A stretch of DNA of 64,000 bases from Sorangium cellulosum (GTDB taxonomy: Bacteria > Myxococcota_A > Polyangia > Polyangiales > Polyangiaceae), in the NCBI RefSeq assembly GCF_004135735.1, contig NZ_CP012670.1, forward strand, positions 8,813,501 through 8,877,500, given 5' to 3'. This document shows positions 1 through 10,943 of the stretch, piece after piece. Both the position numbers and the translations under genes were made by a program. The notes beneath the pieces are model-generated. The model was not told the DNA's origin, ran no database searches, and saw nothing but the letters and a program-made list of their open reading frames with translations. How positions within the stretch are numbered: the stretch's first letter is position 1; the number at the start of each line of letters is the position of its first letter.

Positions 1-1118
1 CCGCCCGCCTTGCCGAAGGACCAGGGCGATAGCCGGGTCCCGCCGTGCGAGAAGCGCGGCGTCCAGATCTCCCAGCCGAGCCCCTTGGGCGCGAGCAGCA
101 GGTTGCTGAGGGGCGAGGTGTCCGTCGCGGCGGCGGTGACCTGGGGAGTCTGGTCGCGCGCCATGGTCAAGACCGCCTGTGGGCTCAGCACGCGCACGCC
201 GCCGTAGCTGCCCCCGTTCAGGAACATCTGGCAGAAGATCGCGATGTCCATGCTCGTCGAGAACACGCCGTCGCAGCCCGTGATCCCGCCGAGCGCGAAG
301 TCCTGCTCGTCCTGCACCTCGCCCCGCACGACGCGGCCGCGGCGGGCCGAGTACCCGGTCGCCGCGATGCGCGGCGCGAGCGCCGCCGGCGGGTTGAACA
401 TCGTGTCGCGCATGCCGAGCGGGCCCCAGAGGTGGGCCCGCGCGAAGCTGTTCAGATCAGCGCCGGCGACGACCTCGACCAGCCGGCCCAGCAAGCGGTA
501 GGTGAGATCGCTGTAGAGAACGGACGTGCCCGGCGCGTACTCGAGCGGCGTCTCGGCCATGAGCCGCCACGTCGTGTCGGCGTCCGGCTCGTCGAGGGCC
601 TGGTTGTCGACGGGCAGCCCGGCCGAGTACCGGAGCATGTCGAAGACGGTGACGCGCGCCTTCCCGTTCGCCGCGAAGTCCGGCAGGTACGACGCCACCG
701 TGTCGGTGAGCCGGAGCCTCCCCTGCTGCACGAGCAGCATGACCGCGGTCGCCGTCGCCAGCACCTTGGTCATGGACAGGACGTCGAACATCGTGTCCAG
801 CGTGACCGGCTCGGTGGCGCCAGCGACCTTGTTGCCGAAGGCCCGGTGACCCACGATCACGCCCCGCCGCGCGATGAGCGCGGTCGCGCCCGGGAAGAGG
901 CCGTCGTTCACGCGGCGCTGCACGCGCGCGAAGACATCCTCGATCCGCTCCGAACGCATGCCCACCGCCTCCGGGACGCCGGAGGCGAGCGCGGTCGGTG
1001 TCGCCGCTCCCGCGGACGAGCTGCGAAGCACCAGAGGAGCCACCGCAGCGAGGGTCGCGACGCCACCGACTCCACGCAACAGATCCCTGCGATTGAACGA
1101 ATGATCTCCGGTGTCCAT
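1..1118 (-). CDS. Tat-exported serine hydrolase / beta-lactamase family protein (C-terminus cut by window edge)
   Basis: A penicillin-binding-protein-like serine hydrolase; 372 codons are visible and the end lies outside the window. A twin-arginine signal (NRRDLLRG, residues 9-16) precedes an Ala/Val-rich hydrophobic stretch, so export as a folded protein is expected. The catalytic SxxK tetrad is SMTK (S115, K118) and the second motif is YSD (Y202-D204) in place of the usual YxN. Class C beta-lactamases and esterase EstB-type proteins share this fold, so the substrate cannot be told: peptide, ester or beta-lactam. The ATG at 1118 has a good ribosome site (AAGGAG) just upstream. The third (KTG-like) motif would lie beyond the edge. 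Confidence 0.88.
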   Translation of the reverse strand, partial: MDTGDHSFNRRDLLRGVGGVATLAAVAPLVLRSSSAGAATPTALASGVPEAVGMRSERIEDVFARVQRRVNDGLFPGATALIARRGVIVGHRAFGNKVAGATEPVTLDTMFDVLSMTKVLATATAVMLLVQQGRLRLTDTVASYLPDFAANGKARVTVFDMLRYSAGLPVDNQALDEPDADTTWRLMAETPLEYAPGTSVLYSDLTYRLLGRLVEVVAGADLNSFARAHLWGPLGMRDTMFNPPAALAPRIAATGYSARRGRVVRGEVQDEQDFALGGITGCDGVFSTSMDIAIFCQMFLNGGSYGGVRVLSPQAVLTMARDQTPQVTAAATDTSPLSNLLLAPKGLGWEIWTPRFSHGGTRLSPWSFGKAG

Positions 1119-1907
1119 GCGAGCCACTCCTTGCGAGGTCTGTTGACGATGCCTGTCGCTCTTGCCATCACGAGGCGCGCACATGCTCTCCTGTCTCACG
1201 CGCCCGTGGACAGAAACACGCGAGCACGGCGCGCGGAAACACAGGGCGTTCCGTGCGCCACGTGACACGAGCCGAATCTCGAATCCTCGACGCCGACCAC
1301 CGCGCGTGGCGCCGGCGTCGCGTCGCGCGCTCGCTGGCCCCCTGGGGCGGCGGGCGGAGCCTCGCCGCGCGGTCGTGGACCTCGGGCTCGCTCGCCTGCG
1401 CTCACCGGGAGAGGGCGCGTCTCCTCGGCGCAGACCCCACGCGACATCGATGTTGCCCGGAGCCCGCCGCGCTCCAGCGCGCCGACCGGCGCGACCGCGC
1501 CTCGGCGGCGCGTGGGCGGCGCTCCACCTCAGCTCCCCGCGCGCTCTCTCATGCTATGGAAACGCGTCCTCCCAACGCCGATCGCCGGCATGGAACCCCG
1601 GCGAAGCCCCATCGGATAGGCGCACTGGACCCCCTCCCCGCGTCGGACGGACGCGGGAACGCCCGCGCTCCAGATTGCCTCGGTGAATACCCAGGCAACG
1701 CTTCAGTATTGCTGCATTGTCCTTCGATATCAAGAGTCAGAGTTCCCCCGTGTCGCCGACCGGGGAGTGACGCCGCTGACGGTTGACGGTGCCTCCCGGC
1801 GCGCTCGGGGCCAGGGAGCCGACAGCGGCCCCGCGGTGCGAGGGTGTCGCCACGTGGCGTCTGCCGTCGCCTCCGTCTCCGCGCGCGGCGCGCGCGCTCT
1901 CGCTCGC
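1119..1907. other. Intergenic stretch, no supported gene
   Basis: About 790 bases between the start of the serine hydrolase and the end of the SurA-like gene. Open frames exist on both strands, but they are Arg-rich and look like G+C-driven noise. The part near 1680-1750 is noticeably less G+C-rich than its surroundings. I see no tRNA, terminator or recognisable protein. Confidence 0.5.
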
Positions 1908-2615
1908 TCAGCGCGCTGGCACGATGCTCAGGACGACCCGCGCCCGCGCGCTCTGGTAGTACGCGGCGAGCGCCCGGGCGAGCCGCTGGCCCACGTACCA
2001 GCGCTTGAGCGCCGGGGCGACGTCCTCGTAGCGCTGCCCCTTGAACGGCGTGGCGCCGGAGCGCAGCTCGGCCTTGAGCTCGAAATCGCTCGGCTCGAGC
2101 ATCGGCGCCACCATGCGGTCGAGGTAGAGGCTCGCGCGCGCCTGACGGCGCAGGAGCGCGTCGAGCTCGTCGGAGCTGATGCCCTCGGCGGCCGCCGCGG
2201 CGAGGAGCCGCGCGCGGCCGCGGGCGCGCTGCTCCAGGGAGATCCGCGCCGCCTCGGCGCGCTGCGCCACCTCCGCGGACGTCGGCGCGGGCGAGATCGG
2301 CAGGCTCGCGAGCAACGTCTCCGTGATGTGCCGCTCGATCGCGGCGCGGACATGCCGGTCGCGGTAGAGCCCGGGCTCCGCGTCGGGGTCGGCGAGCGCC
2401 TCGATGCGCGCCTGAAAGGAGAGCTCCCGCTCGAAGATGAACTGAGGGTGGCGCACACCCCCCGTCTCGGGCGCATGCCATCGCACGACGACCCGGTCGA
2501 GGAGGATGGACGCCGAGGGCCGCGCCGCCGGCGCGTCCTGGCCACGGGCGCCACGGGTGAGCGACGCGACGGCGATCAGCGCGGCGAGCGTCGGGAGGAG
2601 GCCGGGGCGGCGCAC
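1908..2615 (-). CDS. Exported helical protein resembling a SurA N-terminal chaperone domain
   Basis: A 235-residue protein with a hydrophobic N-terminal signal (residues 4-20, ending near TRGARG), probably periplasmic. The body is rich in charged helices: RDRHVRAAIERHITETLLA, then an SSDELDALLRRQARASLYLD segment. It recalls the N-terminal helical domain of SurA-type peptidyl-prolyl isomerases, but no parvulin catalytic domain follows, so a chaperone or assembly role is only a guess. The start is GTG at 2615, the only in-frame start that keeps the signal peptide; no clear Shine-Dalgarno sequence precedes it. It diverges from the NarM-like gene 85 bases away. Confidence 0.7.
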   Translation of the reverse strand: MRRPGLLPTLAALIAVASLTRGARGQDAPAARPSASILLDRVVVRWHAPETGGVRHPQFIFERELSFQARIEALADPDAEPGLYRDRHVRAAIERHITETLLASLPISPAPTSAEVAQRAEAARISLEQRARGRARLLAAAAAEGISSDELDALLRRQARASLYLDRMVAPMLEPSDFELKAELRSGATPFKGQRYEDVAPALKRWYVGQRLARALAAYYQSARARVVLSIVPAR

Positions 2616-2700
2616 GGCGGCAGGCTAGCGCAACGGCGCCGCGCGTCCCAGGCAGAGTCACGGCTCGCGACCCGTTCGGGGCGAAGCTATAGGGCAGGTC

Positions 2701-3183
2701 ATGTACAAGCGCTTCGCGATCGAGGGGGATGTCCACGGCTCGCTCGACCTCGTGCCGCTGGCCGTGCGGCGGAAGCTGGACCTCGCGGGGCTCAAGCTCT
2801 CGCTCGCGGGGTGGCAGGCGCTGTCGCGCGCGGAGCGGCTCGCCCTGTGTCAGCTGCCGGTGGACACGGACGAGGACATCGCCGTCTATGCCGAGGTGCT
2901 CCGCGGCTTCGCGGCCCGCGCCGGGGTCGCCCTCTCCCCGCTCGCGGGCGCCCCGGTGCGCCGCGCCGACTGGGATCTCGCGGGCGTCCGCGCGCGGCTG
3001 TCTGCCCGGCTCGGCCCGGGCGGCGCGCCCGACGACGACGCGCTCGGCCGGCTGACCGAGGAGGAGCGCTACGCGATCTACAAGCTCGCCGATCCGGCGC
3101 GCGGGCCCGAGAAGCTGCGCGCGCTGCTCGGCGAGCTCGGGCTGCTCCGGGACGATGGAGGCGACGGGCGGCCGCCCGGCTGA
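2701..3183 (+). CDS. Nitrate-reductase-associated protein (NarM-like)
   Basis: A 160-residue cytoplasmic protein. The N-terminal half matches the pattern I know for the nitrate reductase-associated family of cyanobacteria and plants: an F-E-x-D start (FAIEGDVHGSLDLVPLAVR), then RRKLDLAGLKLSLAGWQALS, then AERLALCQLPVDT. In cyanobacteria NarM helps mature or activate assimilatory nitrate reductase. No nitrate or nitrite reductase, transporter or molybdenum-cofactor gene lies in this window, so the partner must be elsewhere or the family does something else here. The ATG at 2701 is preceded by a TATAGG hexamer ending only 7 bases upstream, hinting at a nearly leaderless mRNA. Confidence 0.72.
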   Translation: MYKRFAIEGDVHGSLDLVPLAVRRKLDLAGLKLSLAGWQALSRAERLALCQLPVDTDEDIAVYAEVLRGFAARAGVALSPLAGAPVRRADWDLAGVRARLSARLGPGGAPDDDALGRLTEEERYAIYKLADPARGPEKLRALLGELGLLRDDGGDGRPPG

Positions 3184-3219
3184 TCCGTGGACCGACGCGC
3201 CGCCGTCAGCGCGCCGCGC

Positions 3220-4158
3220 TCACCACTCCAGGAAGACCTTCGGCGGGTTGACCTCGGCCGTCACGCGGGGGACGTCGACGAGCACGTCGAGGAACGTGCT
3301 GCCCGGCTGGGTCATGTCCAGGTTCGCCGCCTTGGGCTCGACGCGCGGGATGATCGTCTCGGGGTTGACGGTGGCCACGTCCTCCGGCGTGCCCGAGATC
3401 CTCACCTGCACCGTCGCCGGCCGGGTCGCGAGGCGCGGCATCCCGACGACCTCGACCTTGCGATCGAAGGTCCGCGAGGCGAGCTCGCGGCCGATCTCGA
3501 GCGTCGCCATCACGTTGTCGGCGTCGTACGTGACGAGCTTCGGCGGCCGCTCGAGGGCCAGCGCCCGCTGGTAGGTGCCCTCGGTGAGGCCGGTGATGTC
3601 GAACGGCACGGAGCGCGCGAGCTGCATCACGTCGACGATCGAGCGCGGGCCGCGGGCGTTCACCATCGGCGGCTCGATCGAGACCATCCCCTTCACGACG
3701 AAGCCCTGCGCGGCCTCCCCCGCGCGAGGCACGTGCACCGGGATGGCCCGCGTGACGACGTCGTCCCAGCGGAGCTCGATCGTCGAGGGGTGGATCTGCT
3801 CGATCGTCAGCCCCGCCGGCACGTGGAACATCGAGGACTCGAGCTCGATGCGCTCCACCGTGCCGTTCCGGAGGTCGAGCCGCAGCGTCCCGAGGCTCTC
3901 GGCGCGGAGATCGTCGAGCTGGGTCCGGGGGCCCCGCACCGTGACCGCCACCTCGTTCGGGACCTGGGTCATGAGCTGGCGGTTGCTGGAGTCGGGCGGG
4001 AGGATGGCGACGACGTCGAGCATCATCGTGCGCTGCGCGTTCTCCGCGCCGTGGATGAAGGCGTAGAGGCACAGCGCGAACGCCAGCGAGAGGAGCTTGA
4101 GCCCGATGTTGTCGAGGAGCGCCAAGCGCAGCGCCTCGCGGAGACCGGCCAGCGTCAT
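3220..4158 (-). CDS. cdaR: CdaR-like protein with YbbR repeats (regulator of diadenylate cyclase)
   Basis: A 312-residue single-pass membrane protein. A hydrophobic anchor (residues 19-36, LKLLSLAFALCLYAFIHG) is followed by extracytoplasmic YbbR-type beta repeats, seen as recurring segments such as VAVTVRGPRTQLDDL and VQVRISGTPEDV. In Firmicutes CdaR sits beside CdaA and tunes c-di-AMP synthesis. Here the gene overlaps cdaA by four bases (ATGA at 4158-4155), so the two are almost certainly translated together. It ends at TGG-TGA close to the end of the NarM-like gene, which converges on it. Confidence 0.87.
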   Translation of the reverse strand: MTLAGLREALRLALLDNIGLKLLSLAFALCLYAFIHGAENAQRTMMLDVVAILPPDSSNRQLMTQVPNEVAVTVRGPRTQLDDLRAESLGTLRLDLRNGTVERIELESSMFHVPAGLTIEQIHPSTIELRWDDVVTRAIPVHVPRAGEAAQGFVVKGMVSIEPPMVNARGPRSIVDVMQLARSVPFDITGLTEGTYQRALALERPPKLVTYDADNVMATLEIGRELASRTFDRKVEVVGMPRLATRPATVQVRISGTPEDVATVNPETIIPRVEPKAANLDMTQPGSTFLDVLVDVPRVTAEVNPPKVFLEW

Positions 4159-5573
4159 GGCTCACCCCGCGGGGGCGTCCCCTCCGCGCTCCCCTTGGCG
4201 GCGCCGCTCGTCGCGGCCGGGCCCGTCGGGACGAAGGTGCGCTGCGACGGGACCGGAGAGTCGGTCGCCGCCGCCGGGACGTCGACGACCGCCGGCCGGC
4301 CTCGCTCCGACGACGGCCGGTCGCCGTCCTGCGCCGGCGGCGCGCCGCCCGGCGGGCGCGCCTCGGCGCTCCCCGCCGCGGCGCTCGACCCTGCCGCGCC
4401 GCTCGACCCCGCCGCGGCGCTCGACCCCGCCGCGGCGCGCGCGTCGGCGCTCGACCCCGTCGCGGCGCGCGCCTCGGCGCCCGAGCGCATGGGCGTGGAG
4501 GTGGTCGACATCCTCGCCATCGGTCGCGTCGCCTCTGCCTCGGCCGCGCCCTTCATGTCCCCCGGCCCCTTCATGATCTCCGTCGGCGCCTTCATGATCG
4601 ACGACGTCTTCGTGATCGGCGTCGCGGGCTTGCCCTCGATCGGCGCGGGCTTCGGGGCGGCGGGCTTGCCCGGCTCGCTGACCTGCCCGACGGCGCCCTG
4701 CGCGGGGCCCGTCGAGGGCCGCGCCGGCGCCGCCGGCAGGCTCGCGCGGCCGCCGGAGGCCACCTTCTTCGCGAAGCGCCGCCGCCGCGACGAGCGCCCG
4801 AACAGCCCGAGCAGCGCGTGCCGCAGCGACTGGCCGTCGAGGTTCGAGACGATGTTGCCGCTGAAGCAGAAGCTGATCGTGCCGCGCTCCTCGCTGACCA
4901 CGACCACGACCGCGTCGGTCTCCTCGGTGATCCCGAGCGCGGCGCGGTGCCGCGACCCGAGGCTCGCGTCGAGGATCTTCGTCTCCGGCATCGGGAAGAA
5001 GACCCCGGCGCGCGCGATCTTGAGATCGCGGATCAGCACCGCGCCGTCGTGGAGCTTGTTCACGGACTCGGGCACGAAGAGCGACACGAGCAGCTCCCGG
5101 GTCACCACCGAGTCGATGTGGATGCCGTCGCTCTTGACGAACTCGAGCACGTTCGCGTCCTGCTCGAAGGCGATGATCGCGCCCATCCGGTGGCGGGCGA
5201 GCTCGGTCGCGGCCGCGACCACCTCGTCGATGACGCGCGACTGCTGCTCGCGGCCGCTCGTGAACCAGTTGCTGCCGCCGACGCGGATGAGGGCGCGGCG
5301 GATGTCGTTCTGGAAGACGACGACGACGATCAGGATGATCGACGAGAGCAGCCACGAGAGCAGGTTGAGGAGCGTGGTGAGGCGGAAGAGCTTCGCCCCG
5401 AGGTAGATGAGGAAGACGATGCCGAGCCCGAACCCCATCTGCATCGCGCGGGTGCCGCGCAGGACGAGCAGCGAGCGGTAGACGACGTAGGCGACGATGA
5501 AGATGTCGACGAAGTCCCGCAGGATCTGCGTCACCGGTCGGGCCGAGAAGAGGCGCAGCAGCCCTTCGGTCAT
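4155..5573 (-). CDS. cdaA: Membrane diadenylate cyclase CdaA (DisA_N domain) with long C-terminal tail
   Basis: Makes the second messenger cyclic di-AMP from two ATP. The 472-residue protein has three N-terminal membrane segments (about residues 15-80) and then a DAC/DisA_N catalytic domain with both signature motifs, LHDGAVLI and GSRHRAALG. Family members are normally about 270 residues. Here a tail of about 200 residues follows, low in complexity and dominated by Ala/Ser/Gly repeats (AAAGSSAAAGSS), Met/Lys-rich runs and proline; it is likely disordered. The ATG at 5573 was chosen because it overlaps the folP stop (ATGA) and begins the canonical membrane region; the open frame upstream of it is only the folP shadow. 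Confidence 0.93.
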   Translation of the reverse strand: MTEGLLRLFSARPVTQILRDFVDIFIVAYVVYRSLLVLRGTRAMQMGFGLGIVFLIYLGAKLFRLTTLLNLLSWLLSSIILIVVVVFQNDIRRALIRVGGSNWFTSGREQQSRVIDEVVAAATELARHRMGAIIAFEQDANVLEFVKSDGIHIDSVVTRELLVSLFVPESVNKLHDGAVLIRDLKIARAGVFFPMPETKILDASLGSRHRAALGITEETDAVVVVVSEERGTISFCFSGNIVSNLDGQSLRHALLGLFGRSSRRRRFAKKVASGGRASLPAAPARPSTGPAQGAVGQVSEPGKPAAPKPAPIEGKPATPITKTSSIMKAPTEIMKGPGDMKGAAEAEATRPMARMSTTSTPMRSGAEARAATGSSADARAAAGSSAAAGSSGAAGSSAAAGSAEARPPGGAPPAQDGDRPSSERGRPAVVDVPAAATDSPVPSQRTFVPTGPAATSGAAKGSAEGTPPRGEP

Positions 5574-6517
5574 CGTCGCGCGCCCCCCTGGGTGAGGGGA
5601 GCGGCGCCGTCCTGGCCGCGCTCGCCAGCGCGCCCCGCGCCGGCGCGATCGATCGCGCGCATCACGTCGAGCGCCTGGCGCACGGGCCCGACGTCGTGGA
5701 CGCGCACCGCCGCGGCGCCTCGCGCGGCGCAGGCGAGCGCGGCCGCGACGGTGCCGCCGAGGCGCTCTCCGGGCGGCGCGAGCTCGGCGCCCGCGCGGCG
5801 GCCCCGCTCCGCGGCCTCCGACGCCGCGGCCCGCGCGAGGAACGACTTGCGGCTCGGCCCGACCAGGACCGGAAAGCCGAGGGAGCACAGCTCGCCCAGG
5901 CGGGCGCACAGCTCGAGCGACTGCCGCGCGTTCTTCGCGAAGCCGAGCCCCGGGTCGAGGACGAGGTCGCCCCGGGGCAGGCCCGCCTCGATCGCCCGCG
6001 CGGCGGCGCTCGACCACTCGCGCGCCACGTCGCCGACGACGTCGCCGTAGGCGTCGTCGGGGTACACGGAGAACCCGGCCATCGCCGACATCGGGCCGCG
6101 GCTGTGCATGAGCACGAGCGACGCCCCCCGGCGCGCGCAGAGCGCGCCGAGCTCCGCCGCGCCGTCGAGCGAGATCGAGTTGACCACCGCCGCGCCGTCG
6201 TCGAGCGCGCGCGCCGCGACGACGGGGGAGGTCGTGTCGATGGAGACGACGGCCCCCCGCTTCACCGCGGCGCGGACGCTGCCGCCGACGCGTGCGATCT
6301 GCTCGTCCTCCGGCACGGGCTCCGCCCCCGGCCGCGTCGACTCCGCGCCGATGTCGATCATGTCCGCCCCCTCGGAGAGCATCGCATCGATCTGCGCAAG
6401 GGCCGTGTCTTCATCCGTGAAGCGACCACCGTCGGAGAACGAATCCGGCGTGCGGTTGAGGACCCCCATGATCACCACGCTCCTGCGGCGTTCGAGCAGC
6501 ATGCGCAGAGGGGACAT
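5570..6517 (-). CDS. folP: Dihydropteroate synthase
   Basis: Joins p-aminobenzoate to the pterin pyrophosphate in folate synthesis; this is the sulfonamide target enzyme. Signature motifs are intact: GVLNRTPDSFSDGG near the N-terminus, GAESTRPGAEPV after it, DPGLGFAKN mid-protein and GPSRKSFLA towards the end. The length of 315 residues is slightly above typical because of an Ala/Gly-rich C-terminal end. The start chosen is the ATG at 6517 (MSPLRML), preceded closely by AGGA; an alternative ATG lies five codons on. It is the first gene of the coupled folP-cdaA-cdaR operon. In many bacteria glmM follows cdaA-cdaR, but here it is absent. Confidence 0.94.
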   Translation of the reverse strand: MSPLRMLLERRRSVVIMGVLNRTPDSFSDGGRFTDEDTALAQIDAMLSEGADMIDIGAESTRPGAEPVPEDEQIARVGGSVRAAVKRGAVVSIDTTSPVVAARALDDGAAVVNSISLDGAAELGALCARRGASLVLMHSRGPMSAMAGFSVYPDDAYGDVVGDVAREWSSAAARAIEAGLPRGDLVLDPGLGFAKNARQSLELCARLGELCSLGFPVLVGPSRKSFLARAAASEAAERGRRAGAELAPPGERLGGTVAAALACAARGAAAVRVHDVGPVRQALDVMRAIDRAGAGRAGERGQDGAAPLTQGGARR

Positions 6518-6923
6518 TTCCTGTGGGTAGCAACTTTTGCGCCGAGCGGCAATTGTCTGCTCGAGCCGATCTTTTCCGGGAGCATTTGGAACATCGCGCG
6601 GGTGTCCGGGCGCCGGTGGTGGGGGCACTTGGGGAGCTCACCGGCAAGGCTGCGCTCCGCCGGGCGGCGTCCTTTGCAACCCCCCGGGCGCCGGATCTGC
6701 TCCCGCCGCCGCTCGGCGGCCCGGCTCGGTCCGCGCTCCCGGCCGGGGCGCGACGGGTGGCTCGCCACGCGCCGCTGACTCGGCCGCGCTTCTTTGCTAC
6801 GGTCCGGCGCACACCTTGACATCGGCGGTCCCCCCGGGGCCGCCGGTGGCGGCGGGGCGGCGCGCGAGCGGGCCCCGTCAACCGTTTGCCAGGCAGATCG
6901 AGCGGACGAGACCGAGCGGTTCC
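6518..6923. other. Divergent intergenic region between folP operon and the 7TM-HD phosphodiesterase gene
   Basis: About 400 bases that must hold promoters for both directions. A TTGACA hexamer lies at 6816-6821 on the plus strand, but no good -10 box sits at the right spacing. I see no further gene. Confidence 0.5.
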
Positions 6924-8822
<1,899 letters not shown>

Positions 8823-8908
8823 GCAGAGCGGGCGGGCCGCGCGCACGTCGCGCCGCGCGCCCTCATCCAACCGAGGCGTAGAGGCCCGCGCCCTGAAAGG
8901 AAGGTCCG

Positions 8909-10636
8909 ATGCCCCCGACGATCGAGCAGAGCTTCATGAAGGCCCTCTTCCACGGCATCATCGCCGAGGACATCATCTTCCCGTACCCCGAGCTGCCGGC
9001 CGAGGAGCGGGAGACGACGTCGATGATCCTGGACAGCGTCCGGCGCTTCTTCGCCGCGAACGTCGACAGCGCCAGGATCGATCGAGAGCACGCCATCGAC
9101 CCCGGGCTGCTCGACGAGATGAAGAAGCTCGGCCTGATGGGGCTGCAGCTCCCGTCCGAGCACGGCGGGATCAACCTCGGCGCCATGGCGTACGCGCGCG
9201 TGATGCAGGAGGTCGGCGGGCTCGACGCGTCGATCGCCGTGACCCTCGGCGCGCACCAGTCGATCGGGCTGAAGGCGATCCAGCTCTTCGGGACGGAGGA
9301 TCAGAAGCAGCGCTACCTGCCGAAGCTGGCGACCGGCGAGTGGGTGGCGGCCTTCGCGCTGACGGAGCCGGGCGCCGGCTCCGACGCCGCGGCGATCAAG
9401 ACGCGCGCCGAGGTGTCGGCCGACGGCTCGTACTACACCCTGAACGGGTCGAAGATCTGGATCACGAACGGCGGCTTCGCCGACGTCTTCACGGTGTTCG
9501 CCCGGACCTCCGCGCTCGAGGAGGGGAAGAAGCCGAAGCTCACGGCCTTCATCGTGGAGCGGGGGATGGGCGTGAAGAGCGGGCCGAACGAGCACAAGCT
9601 CGGGATCCGGGGCTCGTCGACGACGGAGCTCTTCTTCGACGACGTGCGGGTGCCGCGCGAGAACGTGCTCGGCGAGGTCGGCAAGGGCTTCAAGGTCGCC
9701 GTCGAGGTGCTGAACAACGGGCGGCTCGGGCTCTCGGCGGGGTGCATCGGCGCGTGCAACACGCTCCTCCGGATGGCGATCGACAGGGTCCAGGAGCGGC
9801 GCGCGTTCGGGCGGAACATCGGCGATTTCGGGCTCATCAAGGACAAGATCGCGACGATGCTGGCGCAGACGTACGCGCTCGAGTCGATCACCTACCTGAC
9901 GGCGAGCCTCGTCGACGCCAGGCTCCCCGACTTCTCGCTCGAGAGCGCGATCTGCAAGGTCGTGGGCAGCGAGACGCTGTGGTTCGTGGTCAACGAGACG
10001 CTCCAGATCGCGGCCGGCATCGGCTACATGACCGACTACCCCTACGAGCGGCACCTGCGCGACGCGCGGATCAACATGATCTTCGAGGGGACGAACGAGA
10101 TCCTCCGCTGCTTCGTGGCGCTCTCCGGGATGAGCGGCCCGGGCAAGGCGCTCGCCGACGTGGCGAAGGCGATGCGCGAGCCGATCAAGGGCTTCGGGCT
10201 GCTCAGCGACTTCGCGATCCGCAAGGCGCGCTCGGTGCTCGGGCGCGAGCGGATGACGAAGGCGCACCCGCTGCTCAGCCGGGAGGCGGTGATCTTCGAG
10301 GAGTACACCGCGGAGCTCGCCACCCACAGCGAGGACATGCTCCGGAAGCACGGGCGGGAGATCGCCGAGATGCAGTATGCGCAGCGCCGCATCGCGGAGA
10401 TGGCGTTCGACCTCTATTGCATGGCCGCGTGCATCTCCCGCACGACGCGGGCCATCGAGCGGCGCGGCGAGGACGGGGCGCGGCGGGAGATCGACCTCAC
10501 GACCGTGTTCGTCGGCATGGCGCACAAGCGGCTCATGCAGCACGTGGCGGACTTCCAGAAGAACGACGACGAGCTGCGCAAGGCCATCGCGATGCGGGCC
10601 TATGCGGATCGGGCCTACCCGTTCGATATCCTGTGA
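8909..10636 (+). CDS. Acyl-CoA dehydrogenase (very-long-chain type)
   Basis: An FAD enzyme of fatty-acid beta-oxidation, 575 residues. N-terminal helical, middle beta and C-terminal helical ACAD domains are all recognisable: ALTEPGAGSDAAAIKT and WITNGGFADVF in the middle, RRAFGRNI later, and the catalytic glutamate in MIFEGTNEIL (about residue 393), the position used by VLCAD and ACAD9. About 170 further residues form the extra C-terminal domain typical of that subgroup. The ATG has a strong AGGAAGG site. It starts 86 bases after the phosphodiesterase gene. The stop codon lies at the edge of a 46-bp tandem repeat. Confidence 0.93.
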   Translation: MPPTIEQSFMKALFHGIIAEDIIFPYPELPAEERETTSMILDSVRRFFAANVDSARIDREHAIDPGLLDEMKKLGLMGLQLPSEHGGINLGAMAYARVMQEVGGLDASIAVTLGAHQSIGLKAIQLFGTEDQKQRYLPKLATGEWVAAFALTEPGAGSDAAAIKTRAEVSADGSYYTLNGSKIWITNGGFADVFTVFARTSALEEGKKPKLTAFIVERGMGVKSGPNEHKLGIRGSSTTELFFDDVRVPRENVLGEVGKGFKVAVEVLNNGRLGLSAGCIGACNTLLRMAIDRVQERRAFGRNIGDFGLIKDKIATMLAQTYALESITYLTASLVDARLPDFSLESAICKVVGSETLWFVVNETLQIAAGIGYMTDYPYERHLRDARINMIFEGTNEILRCFVALSGMSGPGKALADVAKAMREPIKGFGLLSDFAIRKARSVLGRERMTKAHPLLSREAVIFEEYTAELATHSEDMLRKHGREIAEMQYAQRRIAEMAFDLYCMAACISRTTRAIERRGEDGARREIDLTTVFVGMAHKRLMQHVADFQKNDDELRKAIAMRAYADRAYPFDIL

Positions 10637-10773
10637 CCGCGGCTCGCCTCACCTCCGCTGACGCCGAGCGCCGCGCGCCTCACCGCGGCTCGCCTCACCT
10701 CCGCTGACACCGAGCGCCGCGCGCCTCACCACAGCTCGCCTCACCTCCGCTGACACCGAGCGCCGCGCGTCTC
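10636..10773 (+). repeat. 46-bp tandem repeat, three copies
   Basis: Three successive 46-base units (10636-10681, 10682-10727, 10728-10773) differ at only a few positions. Each contains GCTCGCCTCACCTCCGCTGA. The first unit begins at the last base of the acyl-CoA dehydrogenase stop codon. There are no unique spacers, so this is a minisatellite and not a CRISPR. Confidence 0.93.
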
Positions 10774-10943
10774 CATCGCATCACGCGCATCGCCTGTGTG
10801 CGCGCTGTTTCAGGAACATGTCACGCGCGGTCTGGACGGATTGCGATGCGTGTCGATCGGGAGTAGCATGGATGTAGACTCTTCGACAGGAATCGGGTGA
10901 TCACTTGTCCCAGGCGGGGTCACTGGGTGGCAGGTGCGGAGCC

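Noticed and set aside
45..1265. Long plus-strand open frame opposite the serine hydrolase
   Set aside because: Its product is a run of Arg/His/Ala typical of antisense frames in G+C-rich DNA; the minus strand encodes a clear hydrolase.
5574..6017. N-terminal extension of CdaA reading into folP
   Set aside because: The open frame upstream of 5573 is an Arg-rich shadow of folP; the ATG at 5573 overlaps the folP stop and begins the normal membrane region.
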